From the NCBI GenBank assembly GCA_020850325.1, contig JADZEW010000001.1:62001-126000 (forward strand): a stretch of DNA of 64,000 bases, written 5' to 3'. The stretch's first letter is position 1; each line of letters starts with the position of its first letter. The notes under the pieces are model-generated. The model was not told the DNA's origin, did not search any database, and saw only the letters and a list, made by a program, of their open reading frames with translations. Both the position numbers and the translations under genes were made by a program. Source of the stretch: Methanoregulaceae archaeon. GTDB lineage: Bacteria > Armatimonadota > Fimbriimonadia > Fimbriimonadales > Fimbriimonadaceae. Of this stretch, positions 52,601-61,204 are shown piece by piece.

Positions 52601-53216
52601 CCCGGGCCGCAAGGCCCGGGTAGAGCAGTTCCCATTCGAGCCCTGAAGGGGCGACACAAGACGTCAATCCCACAGGTACCGCTCGTCGAACTCCACGCCA
52701 ACCTCCGTCAAGAGCGCGCGATACTCGTCCTCGAAGGAGATCTTTGCGTGGTGCTCGACTTGGCGCTGAATGTACGCGACGATGCGGTCGCGTTCGCTCG
52801 GCCCAACTGCGAACGCACCATAACCCGCCTGCCAGGCGAAGTCGCGGAGCCCATGGCCTTTGAGCCAATGGGTCGAACTGGTCTTGAGTTCCGACACGAC
52901 GGTTGCCAGCGCGGTTGTCCTAGAGAGGGCAAAGAAGGCGTGGACATGATCCTCAACGCCTCCGATTCGAATGCTCGGACAGCCCAAGCCACGGAGCGTG
53001 CCCGCCATGTAGGCGTGAAGGTGTTCACGCAGTTCTGGCGTTAGCACGGGTGCCCGATGTTTGGTGGAGAACACGACGTGGATGGTCAGATTGGCAAGAG
53101 ATTGCGGCACGTATTTAGGATAAGGGTTCGCGGCCTCATTTGCACGCTTTGATTTGTGTGTCGCCCTTGCAGGGCTCACGGGATTCTGGTGGCTTTCCCA
53201 GGCCTTGCGGCCTGGG
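52601..53216. mobile_element. RAYT transposase with flanking inverted REP palindromes
   Basis: Left: CCCGGGCCGCAAGGCCCGGG (52601-52620), then GAGCCCTGAAGGGGCGACAC (52638-52657). Right: GTGTCGCCCTTGCAGGGCTC (53158-53177), then CCCAGGCCTTGCGGCCTGGG (53197-53216). The inner pair are inverted near-copies of each other (rc of left is GTGTCGCCCCTTCAGGGCTC). Both ends thus carry the same two-hairpin module in mirror order around the transposase gene, the typical structure of a REP/RAYT element. Confidence 0.8.
52664..53110 (-). CDS. REP-associated tyrosine transposase (Y1/IS200-like)
   Basis: 148 aa from GTG 53110. The HUH motif is in IGGVEDHVHAFFAL, and the catalytic Tyr is in VAYIQRQVEHHAKISFEDE. 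The opening SLANLTIHVVFSTKHRAPVL and WQAGYGAFAVG are standard for RAYTs. The track ORF runs upstream into the REP region without support. The enzyme recognises and nicks single-stranded REP hairpins like those on both sides. Confidence 0.9.
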   Translation of the reverse strand: MPQSLANLTIHVVFSTKHRAPVLTPELREHLHAYMAGTLRGLGCPSIRIGGVEDHVHAFFALSRTTALATVVSELKTSSTHWLKGHGLRDFAWQAGYGAFAVGPSERDRIVAYIQRQVEHHAKISFEDEYRALLTEVGVEFDERYLWD

Positions 53217-53290
53217 CTGTCGGGTCGTCGGCCCGTTGGGCCCCCAGGAGAAACTTGCACTTCAGAGTCAACACAGTCCACTGAAGCCCG

Positions 53291-53704
53291 TCAGGAGCTC
53301 CAGACATGCCATGACTTCAACATCCGGTTTGGGTCCATGATCAGCACAAGGCCCGAGAAGCCCATCGCCGAAATGCCATCGGCCATCGGGTAGGTCATGA
53401 TCGTGTCGTCTGGAGCGGCTCCAGGCGCCATCGAATCCCAGCCACTAGAGTCCCTAAACACAAACTCCTGAAGCGGATTCCCCATGAGCGCAATCACTCC
53501 CTCCCTTGTCATGCCGGGCCTTAGGTGGTTCTGACCCAAGTCGCCGACCATCCGAGTGCGCTCAGAGAAGAACATCCCGCGTTCCGCGGACTTCCATCTT
53601 GCGGAGTCGAATGGCATAGGGCGCAACTCCAGCAGCAGCAAGACCAGACCGATCAGCCAAAGTGTTGCCACGCAGGCCAGTAGCCGCTTTCTCCACCTAG
53701 GCAT
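53291..53704 (-). CDS. Membrane-anchored protein with a BamE/SmpA-like segment (137 aa)
   Basis: ATG 53704 begins MPRWRKRLLACVATLWLIGLVLLLLEL, a positively charged signal anchor. The core LGQNHLRPGMTREGVIALMGNP resembles the SmpA/BamE-type domain (LxxGMTxxEVxxLLGxP). The remainder is short and beta-rich. Assignment is tentative, and the role may be structural. Confidence 0.5.
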   Translation of the reverse strand: MPRWRKRLLACVATLWLIGLVLLLLELRPMPFDSARWKSAERGMFFSERTRMVGDLGQNHLRPGMTREGVIALMGNPLQEFVFRDSSGWDSMAPGAAPDDTIMTYPMADGISAMGFSGLVLIMDPNRMLKSWHVWSS

Positions 53705-53780
53705 GACAGTAGTGTAACAAACGATTCGACGACCCGGAACCAGAATCGGCGGGGGCGAACCTCTGTGCCCATAATCTCCC

Positions 53781-54086
53781 ATGCCCCCGAAGCTCCTCCG
53801 CGATGCGCTCGATGTCGTCCTCACGTGGGGCCCCGAGCGCATGACGCCCGAACTCGACCGCCTCAAGGAGAAGCAACCCAAGTCATCTGAGGAGGAGCGA
53901 CAAGAGGCCTTGCAGACTGCCTACCAAGTCCTCAGCGCCGCCGAAGCCCTCGCCCCCGAGATCAAGGGCGGCGCGACCAACGCCACCGCCCAACTTCGGG
54001 AACAGTTCCCGTGGGTGAGCGACGACCAACTTGCCCGCGCGATCCAGCAGGGCCTCTATTCCCACTGGCGCGACACCGGGCTCTAG
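53781..54086 (+). CDS. Hypothetical helical protein (101 aa)
   Basis: MPPKLLRDALDVVLTWGPER, then LKEKQPKSSEEERQEALQTAYQ and FPWVSDDQLARAIQQGLYSHW: an acidic, fully helical protein without recognised family. The stop overlaps the convergent purM stop region by 4 bp. Confidence 0.55.
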   Translation: MPPKLLRDALDVVLTWGPERMTPELDRLKEKQPKSSEEERQEALQTAYQVLSAAEALAPEIKGGATNATAQLREQFPWVSDDQLARAIQQGLYSHWRDTGL

Positions 54087-55120
54087 AGGATCTGCACGTC
54101 GTTCGGGCCCTTCTGCACGGTGCCAATGATCGCCGCCGCTTCGCCCGACTCGTTCAGCCGTTGCACCACCGCCGCCGCGAACTCCTTGTCCACGAGCAAC
54201 ACCATGCCGATTCCCATGTTGAACGTGCGGTACATCTCGACGTCGGGCACTCCGCCCGTGTCCTGAATCAGCCGGAAGATCGGCAACGGCGACCACGACC
54301 GCCGCTCGATAATGGCCTGATAGTCCGAGGGCAGCACCCGGGGAAGGTTGTCGTAAAGACCTCCGCCGGTAATGTGCGCAAGCGCATAGATTTGCGGAAG
54401 TTCCTGAAGCAAGGGATAGATGGATCGGTAGTAGCAGCGGTGGGGAGTCAGCAGTTCCTCGCCGAGCGTCCTTCCCAAACCCGGAACCTCGTCCCGGACC
54501 GACATGCCGCCCATCTCGAGCAATACCCGCCGCGCCAGCGAGAAGCCGTTCGTGTGTAAGCCGTTGCTGGCCACGCCGATGATCGCGTCGCCGGTCGTGG
54601 GCTTGCCGCGCGGCAGTTTGCGATCGGCGTCCACCACGCCGACAATCGTGCCCACCACATCGACCTCGTCGTCGTGATAGACCCCCGGCATTTCGGCGGT
54701 CTCACCGCCGATGAGCACCGTCCCCGACTCGCTGCACGCTGTCGCCATCCCGCGCAGCACCGCCTCAAACTGGCTGGACTGCAGCCGCGACGTGCCGTAG
54801 TAGTCGAGAAAGAAGAGCGGACGCGCGCCTTGGCATAGGATGTCGTTGATGCAGTGGTTGACGATGTCGTGGCCGAGGCCCTCATACCAGCCAACCATCG
54901 CCGCGACTTTGGTTTTCGTGCCCACCCCGTCGATCGAACTCACCAAGATGGGATTCTCGATATCGGGGAAGCTGGCGCGGAACAGACCGCCGAATCCGCC
55001 CACCCCTGCGACGACGTTCTCGTTGTAAGTGGCCTGAATCGTCGGAACGACGGCGCGAAGGGCGCGTTGTGCCTCGTCGATATCGACGCCGGCATCGCGG
55101 TACGAGGGAGACTCCGCCAT
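54083..55120 (-). CDS. purM: Phosphoribosylformylglycinamidine cyclo-ligase
   Basis: AIR synthetase, the fifth step of purine synthesis, 345 aa (normal length). YRDAGVDIDEAQRAL opens the family, VSSIDGVGTKTKVA is the ATP-site loop, and VNHCINDILCQGARPLFFLDYY is the dimer interface. VLIGGETAEMPGVY, ASNGLHTNGFSLAR and AHITGGGLYDNLPRVLP complete the set. No other pur gene is in the window. Confidence 0.97.
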   Translation of the reverse strand: MAESPSYRDAGVDIDEAQRALRAVVPTIQATYNENVVAGVGGFGGLFRASFPDIENPILVSSIDGVGTKTKVAAMVGWYEGLGHDIVNHCINDILCQGARPLFFLDYYGTSRLQSSQFEAVLRGMATACSESGTVLIGGETAEMPGVYHDDEVDVVGTIVGVVDADRKLPRGKPTTGDAIIGVASNGLHTNGFSLARRVLLEMGGMSVRDEVPGLGRTLGEELLTPHRCYYRSIYPLLQELPQIYALAHITGGGLYDNLPRVLPSDYQAIIERRSWSPLPIFRLIQDTGGVPDVEMYRTFNMGIGMVLLVDKEFAAAVVQRLNESGEAAAIIGTVQKGPNDVQIL

Positions 55121-55197
55121 AGGTGCGAGCGTACCCGTGGCTCAATCAGCTTCACTTGGTGATACCGTCCGGGCGGGCTGTGCGTCTGGTTCCTTCG

Positions 55198-56310
55198 ATG
55201 ATGCTTTTGACGCTTGCGTTGATGGACGACGATGCCGCCTTTCAGAAGGCGCTGAAGTGGGTGGAGGGACAGATTGCTCGAGTGGAGCAAGGGCCGAGAT
55301 TCGGGGACGACGGCGCGATGCGGTTTGCCGCTATGGATGCGCAGGAGGCTTGCGAAGCGGTGCTGGCGAAGTACGGCTCACGCCCGGCGATCCACCGCGT
55401 GATGGGGCGCGTCCATCAGGCACTGGGCAAGTACGCGGAGGCTTCCGCGGCATTCGAACTCGGCGGCCAACCCGCCCAGGCGAATCGCTCGCGAGAGTTC
55501 GGGCAGGTGAAGTCACAGTTCGAGGCGAACCATCCAAAGCGGGTGGTGGCCAGCATGGCCCGGATCGGCGAAGGGGGCAAGGTGCGCTGGGTCATCGCGC
55601 ACGGCGATCGCCACTCGGACACCGACGCCATCATTACCCCCCACGTGAACGTACGCGTCACGATCAGCGAAGCGGGGGCCAACGTCTACACCTCGCCCAA
55701 TCTGAAGCGCCCGGAGTGGGACGAGAGCGAGTTCAACGAGGCCAATCTCTACATTCGAGATTTGAACCGCGACGGCCGGAGCGAGGTCGTGTTCATCGGC
55801 GTCTTCTATGGGGCCAGTTGGACGCCGTCAGTCCTAAACGTGCTCAGCGCGAGCGGTGCGAAGTGGCAGACCTCGCGGACGATCGCTACGCATGATCCGC
55901 TTTGGATCGACGATCTCGATGGCAATGGCACGATCGAAGTAGGTGGGGTCAATGTGATTGGGGTCACCCTCTCGCATGCTGCTCAGCCGCGTTGGCTCGA
56001 AGTCTACGAGTGGACACCCGCCGCCGGCCCGGTGCGTGCCGACTCGAAGTATCGCAACCGTTACCGAGACCTTCGGAAGGAGATCGACGAGTTGCTGAAG
56101 GAGAACGAGCACGACTGGGAGCTACTTGCCTACCGAGGACGTACCGCCCGCATCTTCGGCAATCGCAACGAGGCGGCAAACTGGGAGCAACGAGCGCAAG
56201 CTGCTTTCGCGGCCGAGCGACGACGCGATTCCGAACTGCCAGCCTCGCTCGGCGCCTACATCCGAAAGGTGGTTCGCCAAGACGAAGTGGGCGACTCGCC
56301 GCGCATGTAG
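55198..56310 (+). CDS. Hypothetical TPR/FG-GAP-like secreted protein (370 aa)
   Basis: Start placed at ATG 55198 (MMLLTLALMDDDAAFQKALK). The N-terminal ~130 residues look TPR-like (VMGRVHQALGKYAEASAAFELGG). The centre has repeats of the form YIRDLNRDGRSEVVFIG and WIDDLDGNGTIEVGGVNV, acidic D-x-N/D-x-D/N-G loops like FG-GAP calcium repeats. The C-terminus is helical and charged. No enzyme motif. It diverges from purM. Confidence 0.6.
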   Translation: MMLLTLALMDDDAAFQKALKWVEGQIARVEQGPRFGDDGAMRFAAMDAQEACEAVLAKYGSRPAIHRVMGRVHQALGKYAEASAAFELGGQPAQANRSREFGQVKSQFEANHPKRVVASMARIGEGGKVRWVIAHGDRHSDTDAIITPHVNVRVTISEAGANVYTSPNLKRPEWDESEFNEANLYIRDLNRDGRSEVVFIGVFYGASWTPSVLNVLSASGAKWQTSRTIATHDPLWIDDLDGNGTIEVGGVNVIGVTLSHAAQPRWLEVYEWTPAAGPVRADSKYRNRYRDLRKEIDELLKENEHDWELLAYRGRTARIFGNRNEAANWEQRAQAAFAAERRRDSELPASLGAYIRKVVRQDEVGDSPRM

Positions 56311-56325
56311 GGTAAATCGCCAAAG

Positions 56326-57921
56326 TTGAAGAGCGATCCCGCCGGAACGGTCAATCCGTGGCGTTTCATCCCCCTCCTGTACTTCATGCAGGCGGTTCCG
56401 GTTACGCTCGTGCAAGACGTCGCGACCGTCGTCTACAAAGACCTCGGCATCGCAAACGAGTCGATCACGCGATGGACGTCGCTGATCGCACTGCCGTGGT
56501 CGCTTCAAATGATCCTCGGTCCGCTGGTGGACCTCAACGGCACCAAGCGCCGGTGGATCGCCGGCGGTCAACTCGCCATCGCCGCCGGGCTGATCCTCGC
56601 CGCCTTTGCGCTAGGCACACCGAGAGCGTTTGAGCTGTCGCTGGTGATCTTGGGCTTCACCGCGGTTGCAAGCGCGCTCACCAACATCGCCACTGACGGG
56701 TTCGTGATTCTCTCGACCACCAAGAACCAGCAGGCGAAGTTTGCCGGGTTCATGTCGACGTTCTACCGCCTGGGGCGGCTGTTCGGCGCGAGCCTCCTCG
56801 TGTTCCTTGCCGGCGTGCTCATGCGCTCCATGCCCGCGGGCCAAGCTTGGCCCATCGTGTTCTTCCTGGGCACGGCGGTCTATGGGTTGGCCCACCTCGG
56901 ACTGCGACCCCTTCTTCCCCGCCCCGAAGCGGACATCGTGAAGGGGGATCGGGCCGAGACCTCGATCACCCTTCGCCAGACCGTTGCCTTGCTCGGTACC
57001 GCGCTCGGCGGCTACTTTACGATCAACGCGATCGTGCGGCTGGTCGCTCATGCCTTGGCGGTGAACTTCGACATCATGCCTGGCTGGCGGCTACCCGAGG
57101 ACAACCGTATTCCCCAACTGATGGGCACCGTCGAAGGCGGGCAGATCGGGTCTCCCGTGATGACGGAAGTGGCCCAACTGGTCGTGGCGGGGACGGTCGC
57201 CGTTCTCTCGGTCTCGGCCGCCATCCGCTGGATTCGTGGCCGCGAGATGGGCAATGCCCTTGGTAGCTTCTTCGCTCAAGAGCGGGTTGCCGCGATCCTG
57301 TTCTTCATCCTCTTCTATCGGTTCGGCGAGGCGATGGTCGGGAAGATCACACCGCTGTTCCTCAAGGACGCGCTCGACAAAGGCGGGCTGGGCATCGGTA
57401 ACGAGCAGCTCGGCCTGTTGAGCGGCGGGGTGGGCGTGGTTGGGATCATCCTCGGCGGCATTACCGGCGGCTGGGTGGTGTCGAAGATCGGCCTGCGGCG
57501 GGCGTTCATTCCGCTTGCGCTCGCAATGCACGTGCCGAACATTCTCTACCTGCTGGCGAGTTACCGACTCTTACCCATGCAGGCGTACGACCTTCCCTGG
57601 CTGGGGCCGCTCAGCCCAATGCTCGGCGGAATGTTGTTCGTCGACCAGTTCGGCTACGGGTTCGGGTTCGCCGGGTACATGATCTACTTGATGTGGGTTG
57701 CCCAGCGGGGCAACTTTGTGACGAGCCACTACGCGATCGGCACCGGCCTCGGTGCGTTGTGCATCGCCATCGCGGGGATTCTCAGCGGCGTGGTGCAGGC
57801 GAACTTTGGCTACTCGGGGGTGTTCTGGGCGGTGCTGGTCGGATCGATTCCAGGATTGCTCGCATTGCTGTGGATACCGTTGGAGGATGCGCATCGCTCG
57901 ATCAAAGTCTCGGTGGAATAG
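56326..57921 (+). CDS. MFS transporter (AmpG/PucC-like permease)
   Basis: 531 aa with about 12 hydrophobic spans. The opening WRFIPLLYFMQAVPVTLVQDVATVVYKDLGI resembles AmpG-type muropeptide or sugar permeases, and IVGPL-type loop LGPLVDLNGTKRRWIAGGQL is the MFS motif A equivalent. The start is TTG 56326. The next gene, a GH65-type lipoprotein, begins inside its last 35 bp, so transport and sugar-polymer breakdown may be coupled. Substrate unknown. Confidence 0.8.
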   Translation: MKSDPAGTVNPWRFIPLLYFMQAVPVTLVQDVATVVYKDLGIANESITRWTSLIALPWSLQMILGPLVDLNGTKRRWIAGGQLAIAAGLILAAFALGTPRAFELSLVILGFTAVASALTNIATDGFVILSTTKNQQAKFAGFMSTFYRLGRLFGASLLVFLAGVLMRSMPAGQAWPIVFFLGTAVYGLAHLGLRPLLPRPEADIVKGDRAETSITLRQTVALLGTALGGYFTINAIVRLVAHALAVNFDIMPGWRLPEDNRIPQLMGTVEGGQIGSPVMTEVAQLVVAGTVAVLSVSAAIRWIRGREMGNALGSFFAQERVAAILFFILFYRFGEAMVGKITPLFLKDALDKGGLGIGNEQLGLLSGGVGVVGIILGGITGGWVVSKIGLRRAFIPLALAMHVPNILYLLASYRLLPMQAYDLPWLGPLSPMLGGMLFVDQFGYGFGFAGYMIYLMWVAQRGNFVTSHYAIGTGLGALCIAIAGILSGVVQANFGYSGVFWAVLVGSIPGLLALLWIPLEDAHRSIKVSVE

Positions 57922-59713
57922 TTGGCTCGCCACCGTGGTCGTTGTGGCCAATGGCTGTGGGTCCGGCAGTCAGCAAACGGATCCCCTCACCCCCCAACCC
58001 CCTCTCCCCGCAAAGCGAGGAGAGGGGGAGATGGACCCTTGGACGGTCGTCAACCGAGACGCGGCTGAGAAAACGCTCGCCTGGGTGAGCAATGGGCAAG
58101 TCGGGGCGAGAATCAGTCGCTCGGGAGAGATCGCCCTCATCCTCCTACCCTCTGAATCCGGGCCCGAGAACTGGACTCCCTACAAGCACCGGTCAATCCG
58201 GCACACTTGGGATGGCCAGACCATCGAACCCGAATCCGACTACGAGGAACGATGGGATCTCCGCACCGGAGTTCTGACCCAGCGCTACTCGTTCCGCGGG
58301 CTGAGAGTTCTCGTAACCACGCAAGTCGTTGGCGACCGGATCGAGCAAGAGCGGCACGTCATCGCCGAAACCGATGGGGTGCTCGGCCCGCCCGTGAGGC
58401 GGATGACCCGGGGCGAGGCGACGACCTTGGGGAGCCTCTCCACTCTCGACCCAGGTGAGGGCGCATCGGTCGAAATCGATGGCCCCGCCGAGGACCAGCA
58501 GGCGATCAACGCGATGCGGTTGACGCTCTTGTCGTCGATCCACCCAGGGGTTGGCCGATCGATCGCACCCCACGGAACCAGCTCGACACTCTACAACGGC
58601 CGGGTCTTCTGGGACGCCGAGATGTGGGTGTTCCCGAGCCTCTTGTTGCTGGATCCCGCACGGGCCAAGTCGATCCTGGACTACCGCCTTGCGCGCACCG
58701 GCGCTGCCCTCCAAAATGCAGAGCAATGGAGCAAAGAGAGGGGAACTAAGCTCTCGAATGCGGCGATGAAGTTTCCGTGGGAGTCGGGGCTGAGCGGCGC
58801 CGAACTCGCCACCGGCGAGTTCAAGGATGAGCTCCACGTGAACGGCGGCGTGTTGTGGGCGCTCCATCAAGGCCAGCAGTTTGGACTCGTAGAGTCTCAG
58901 CAAACCGACCCGATCGCCCAAGGCCTCAGCGCGTTTTGGCGTGGACTGCTGACCGCTCGCCCCATCCCCAGTGTAGACGCGGGTTTCGACTCCCGCTCGC
59001 GAGACGAGGCCCCGCGCAATCTCTACGACCTCAAGAACGTCCTCGGCGTCGACGAATGGAAACGCGTGGACAACGAGTTGTACACGAACCTACTCGCGCA
59101 ATGGACGATCAACGGCCGCACGTGGAAGCGTCCAAGTTGGGCCCCGGAGCTCTACCTACCCCGAAGGGCCGGCTCCTTCACCGCCTACGAAGGCGAGCGG
59201 CAAAACGTGTTCAAGCAGGCGAACACGCTGCTCGCGGTGTACCCGCTTCAGTATTCCGGCGCGGAAAAGGAAGCCCAGCGGCTGCTCGCCCTTTATGCGC
59301 ACAAGATCGACAAACGTGGTCCGCCGATGGCCGAGGCGATCCACGCAACCGTCCGCGCGCGATTCGGAGACCCCGGCGAGGCTTATGCCGAGTGGCGCAA
59401 AGGCTGGAAAGAGTTCATGCGCAACGGACTCTTCAGCGAAAGTCGCAAGGAAGATCGGACCGTTTTCGTCACCGGAGCGGGCGGCTGCCTGCAAACCGTG
59501 CTCTACGGATTCGCCGGATTTCGGATAGACTATCAGCAGAACCCGGACGCGAAATGGAGCATTCAGCTCCGCGACGGTGGATGGTTGAATGTGAGTCCCC
59601 GGCTACCGACCCCTTGGAAGCGAATCACGCTGCGAGGAGTGACGATTCTGGGCAAGAAACTCACGTTTGTCATCACCGCCGAGAAGGTCCAGGTACTGGA
59701 AGGAGACGGGTAG
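57887..59713 (+). CDS. GH65-like glycoside hydrolase/phosphorylase lipoprotein
   Basis: 608 aa from ATG 57887. A signal with lipobox-like VVANGC near residue 28 suggests a lipid anchor, then an inserted low-complexity stretch (see 57983-58030). The (alpha/alpha)6 barrel shows VFWDAEMWVFPSLLLLDP, ILDYRLARTGAALQNAEQ, and MKFPWESGLSGAEL, the catalytic-centre block of family GH65 (trehalose or kojibiose phosphorylase, glucosidase). Other GH65 parts are VNGGVLWALHQGQQF and RITLRGVTILGKKLTFVI at the end. The substrate is uncertain. The gene overlaps the MFS gene. Confidence 0.8.
   Translation: MRIARSKSRWNSWLATVVVVANGCGSGSQQTDPLTPQPPLPAKRGEGEMDPWTVVNRDAAEKTLAWVSNGQVGARISRSGEIALILLPSESGPENWTPYKHRSIRHTWDGQTIEPESDYEERWDLRTGVLTQRYSFRGLRVLVTTQVVGDRIEQERHVIAETDGVLGPPVRRMTRGEATTLGSLSTLDPGEGASVEIDGPAEDQQAINAMRLTLLSSIHPGVGRSIAPHGTSSTLYNGRVFWDAEMWVFPSLLLLDPARAKSILDYRLARTGAALQNAEQWSKERGTKLSNAAMKFPWESGLSGAELATGEFKDELHVNGGVLWALHQGQQFGLVESQQTDPIAQGLSAFWRGLLTARPIPSVDAGFDSRSRDEAPRNLYDLKNVLGVDEWKRVDNELYTNLLAQWTINGRTWKRPSWAPELYLPRRAGSFTAYEGERQNVFKQANTLLAVYPLQYSGAEKEAQRLLALYAHKIDKRGPPMAEAIHATVRARFGDPGEAYAEWRKGWKEFMRNGLFSESRKEDRTVFVTGAGGCLQTVLYGFAGFRIDYQQNPDAKWSIQLRDGGWLNVSPRLPTPWKRITLRGVTILGKKLTFVITAEKVQVLEGDG
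57983..58030 (+). repeat. Palindromic GC-rich element read through in the GH65 gene
   Basis: CCCCTCACCCCCCAACCCCC followed by TCTCCCCGCAAAGCGAGGAGAGGGGGAG folds back on itself. It encodes PLTPQPPLPAKRGEGE between the lipobox Cys and the catalytic domain. The same peptide pattern appears in the mtaB gene (63335-63432). Confidence 0.8.
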
Positions 59714-59721
59714 AAGAAGTT

Positions 59722-60483
59722 ATGCCGAATGTTGTTCTCACCATCGACTGCGAAGGAGCCCACCACGATCGCTGCTATACCAGCGAATACGTCAAGATTC
59801 TGGAGAGCGCGTTTGTCCCCGCGACGTGGTTGATCCACGTTTCGATGAAGGACCCGAGCGCCAACACTAACCTGTACTATCACGAGTACGTCCACAAGAT
59901 CCCCAGCTGGCACGAGTTCGGAATGAAGGTCAACTTCGAGAACGAGCGCGGCTATGTCGAGGACGAGAAAGAGCGATGCAACATCATGTGGATCGCCAAG
60001 GACACCTTGAAGTCCCACCTGATGAAGGCGACTTCGTTCCGCGCAGGCGGCTTTGCGTTGCTCCCATCGGACATCAAATACCTTGAGGATATGGGCATCA
60101 TCGTCGACAGTTCGGTGGTTCCCGATGCCGAGTACAAGATGTTCGTCGACTGGACCGGCGCTCCGCACGAGCCCTACCATTCCGACACCGCCGACCTCAA
60201 GAAGGAAGGCAACAACAAGGTTCTCCACGTGCCGGTTGCCACCCACAACGGGATGCATGGCTACCTGCACCACGGGTTCGATGCGCTCGTTCCGCTTTTT
60301 GAAGCGAACATGCATCGTGAAGTCATCTGCCTCGGATTGCGGGACTACCACGACTCGTGCGACGACCTGCAGAAGACCATCCAGTATTTCCGCGGCAAGG
60401 GCGCGCACTTCACGACGCTCACCCAAGCCGCCAGCGAGCATTACGAGCACCATGCGGCGCTTGCCGCCGCGCAGGCCAAGTAG
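59722..60483 (+). CDS. Polysaccharide deacetylase-like (NodB fold) protein
   Basis: 254 aa. It opens PNVVLTIDCEGAHHDRCYTS, the first strand of a NodB-type domain with the metal-site Asp. It continues VPATWLIHVSM, SWHEFGMKVN and KATSFRAGGFALLPSDIKYLEDMGIIVDSSV, where RAGGF and the D..SSV block are family-typical. The second metal His pair is not clear, so activity is uncertain. It follows the GH65-like gene by 8 bp, and a cell-wall or exopolysaccharide role is likely. Confidence 0.65.
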   Translation: MPNVVLTIDCEGAHHDRCYTSEYVKILESAFVPATWLIHVSMKDPSANTNLYYHEYVHKIPSWHEFGMKVNFENERGYVEDEKERCNIMWIAKDTLKSHLMKATSFRAGGFALLPSDIKYLEDMGIIVDSSVVPDAEYKMFVDWTGAPHEPYHSDTADLKKEGNNKVLHVPVATHNGMHGYLHHGFDALVPLFEANMHREVICLGLRDYHDSCDDLQKTIQYFRGKGAHFTTLTQAASEHYEHHAALAAAQAK

Positions 60484-60568
60484 TCTCAAATCGGGATGAG
60501 GAAGCGGGTGGGAGCGATCTCCCGCCCGCTTTGTTCTTTTGCGATCCGCAACCTGGTAGATTGTGCCC

Positions 60569-61204
60569 ATGAGGGCATCCCTCCTGTTGATCAGCATTGT
60601 CGTCCTTGCCGGTTGCGGCGCTAAGCCTTATGTGGGTACAGCTCCAGCCGGAAAGCACCAGGACATCTCGTTCCGGGCGGTCTCAACCAAGTTGGAGTAC
60701 CAGTCCGGCGAACCGATCAGACTCGCGGGTTACGTCAAGAACGAAGGCAAGCGGCTGCAAACGGTGCTGATCGACGCTGACCCCCGGATTGGCGTCGTCT
60801 TCCGGTGTGAGATCAAGGGATCGAGTGGCGCATTCACTCCTGAACTCCGCCCGGCCGAGCCGCGCGCAGAACTCGCACTCGATAACTCCTCGTTCATGAT
60901 TCTCGACCCGGAGAAGGAGTCTCGCGTCAGCGTGTTCGATATCCGCACCGTGAAAGGTCCCGACGGGAAGACCGGAACTCTGCCTCCGGGCGAATACCAA
61001 GCGATGATTCGCTACGAGGTTCCGCCCACCGCCGGTGAGAAAACCACCGACGGCCAATCGGTTACCCAACTCGGACAATCGGCGCGCTACTTATCGAAGT
61101 CACCGCGGGCGGTGTGGGAAGGCATCGTCACGTTCAAGGTCAGCGCCGACGCCTACACTCCGCCGAGTCGTGGACCGCGCGGCGGCGGACCTAGCGGCGG
61201 ATAG
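60569..61204 (+). CDS. Lipoprotein with an Ig-like domain (211 aa)
   Basis: ATG 60569 gives MRASLLLISIVVLAGCGAKP with a perfect LAGC lipobox. The body is beta-rich (LEYQSGEPIRLAGYVKNEGK, LPPGEYQAMIRYEVPP), like the Ig-type fold of protease-inhibitor or DUF-type lipoproteins. The C-terminus is a short GPRGGGPSGG tail. Convergent with ggt. Confidence 0.7.
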   Translation: MRASLLLISIVVLAGCGAKPYVGTAPAGKHQDISFRAVSTKLEYQSGEPIRLAGYVKNEGKRLQTVLIDADPRIGVVFRCEIKGSSGAFTPELRPAEPRAELALDNSSFMILDPEKESRVSVFDIRTVKGPDGKTGTLPPGEYQAMIRYEVPPTAGEKTTDGQSVTQLGQSARYLSKSPRAVWEGIVTFKVSADAYTPPSRGPRGGGPSGG

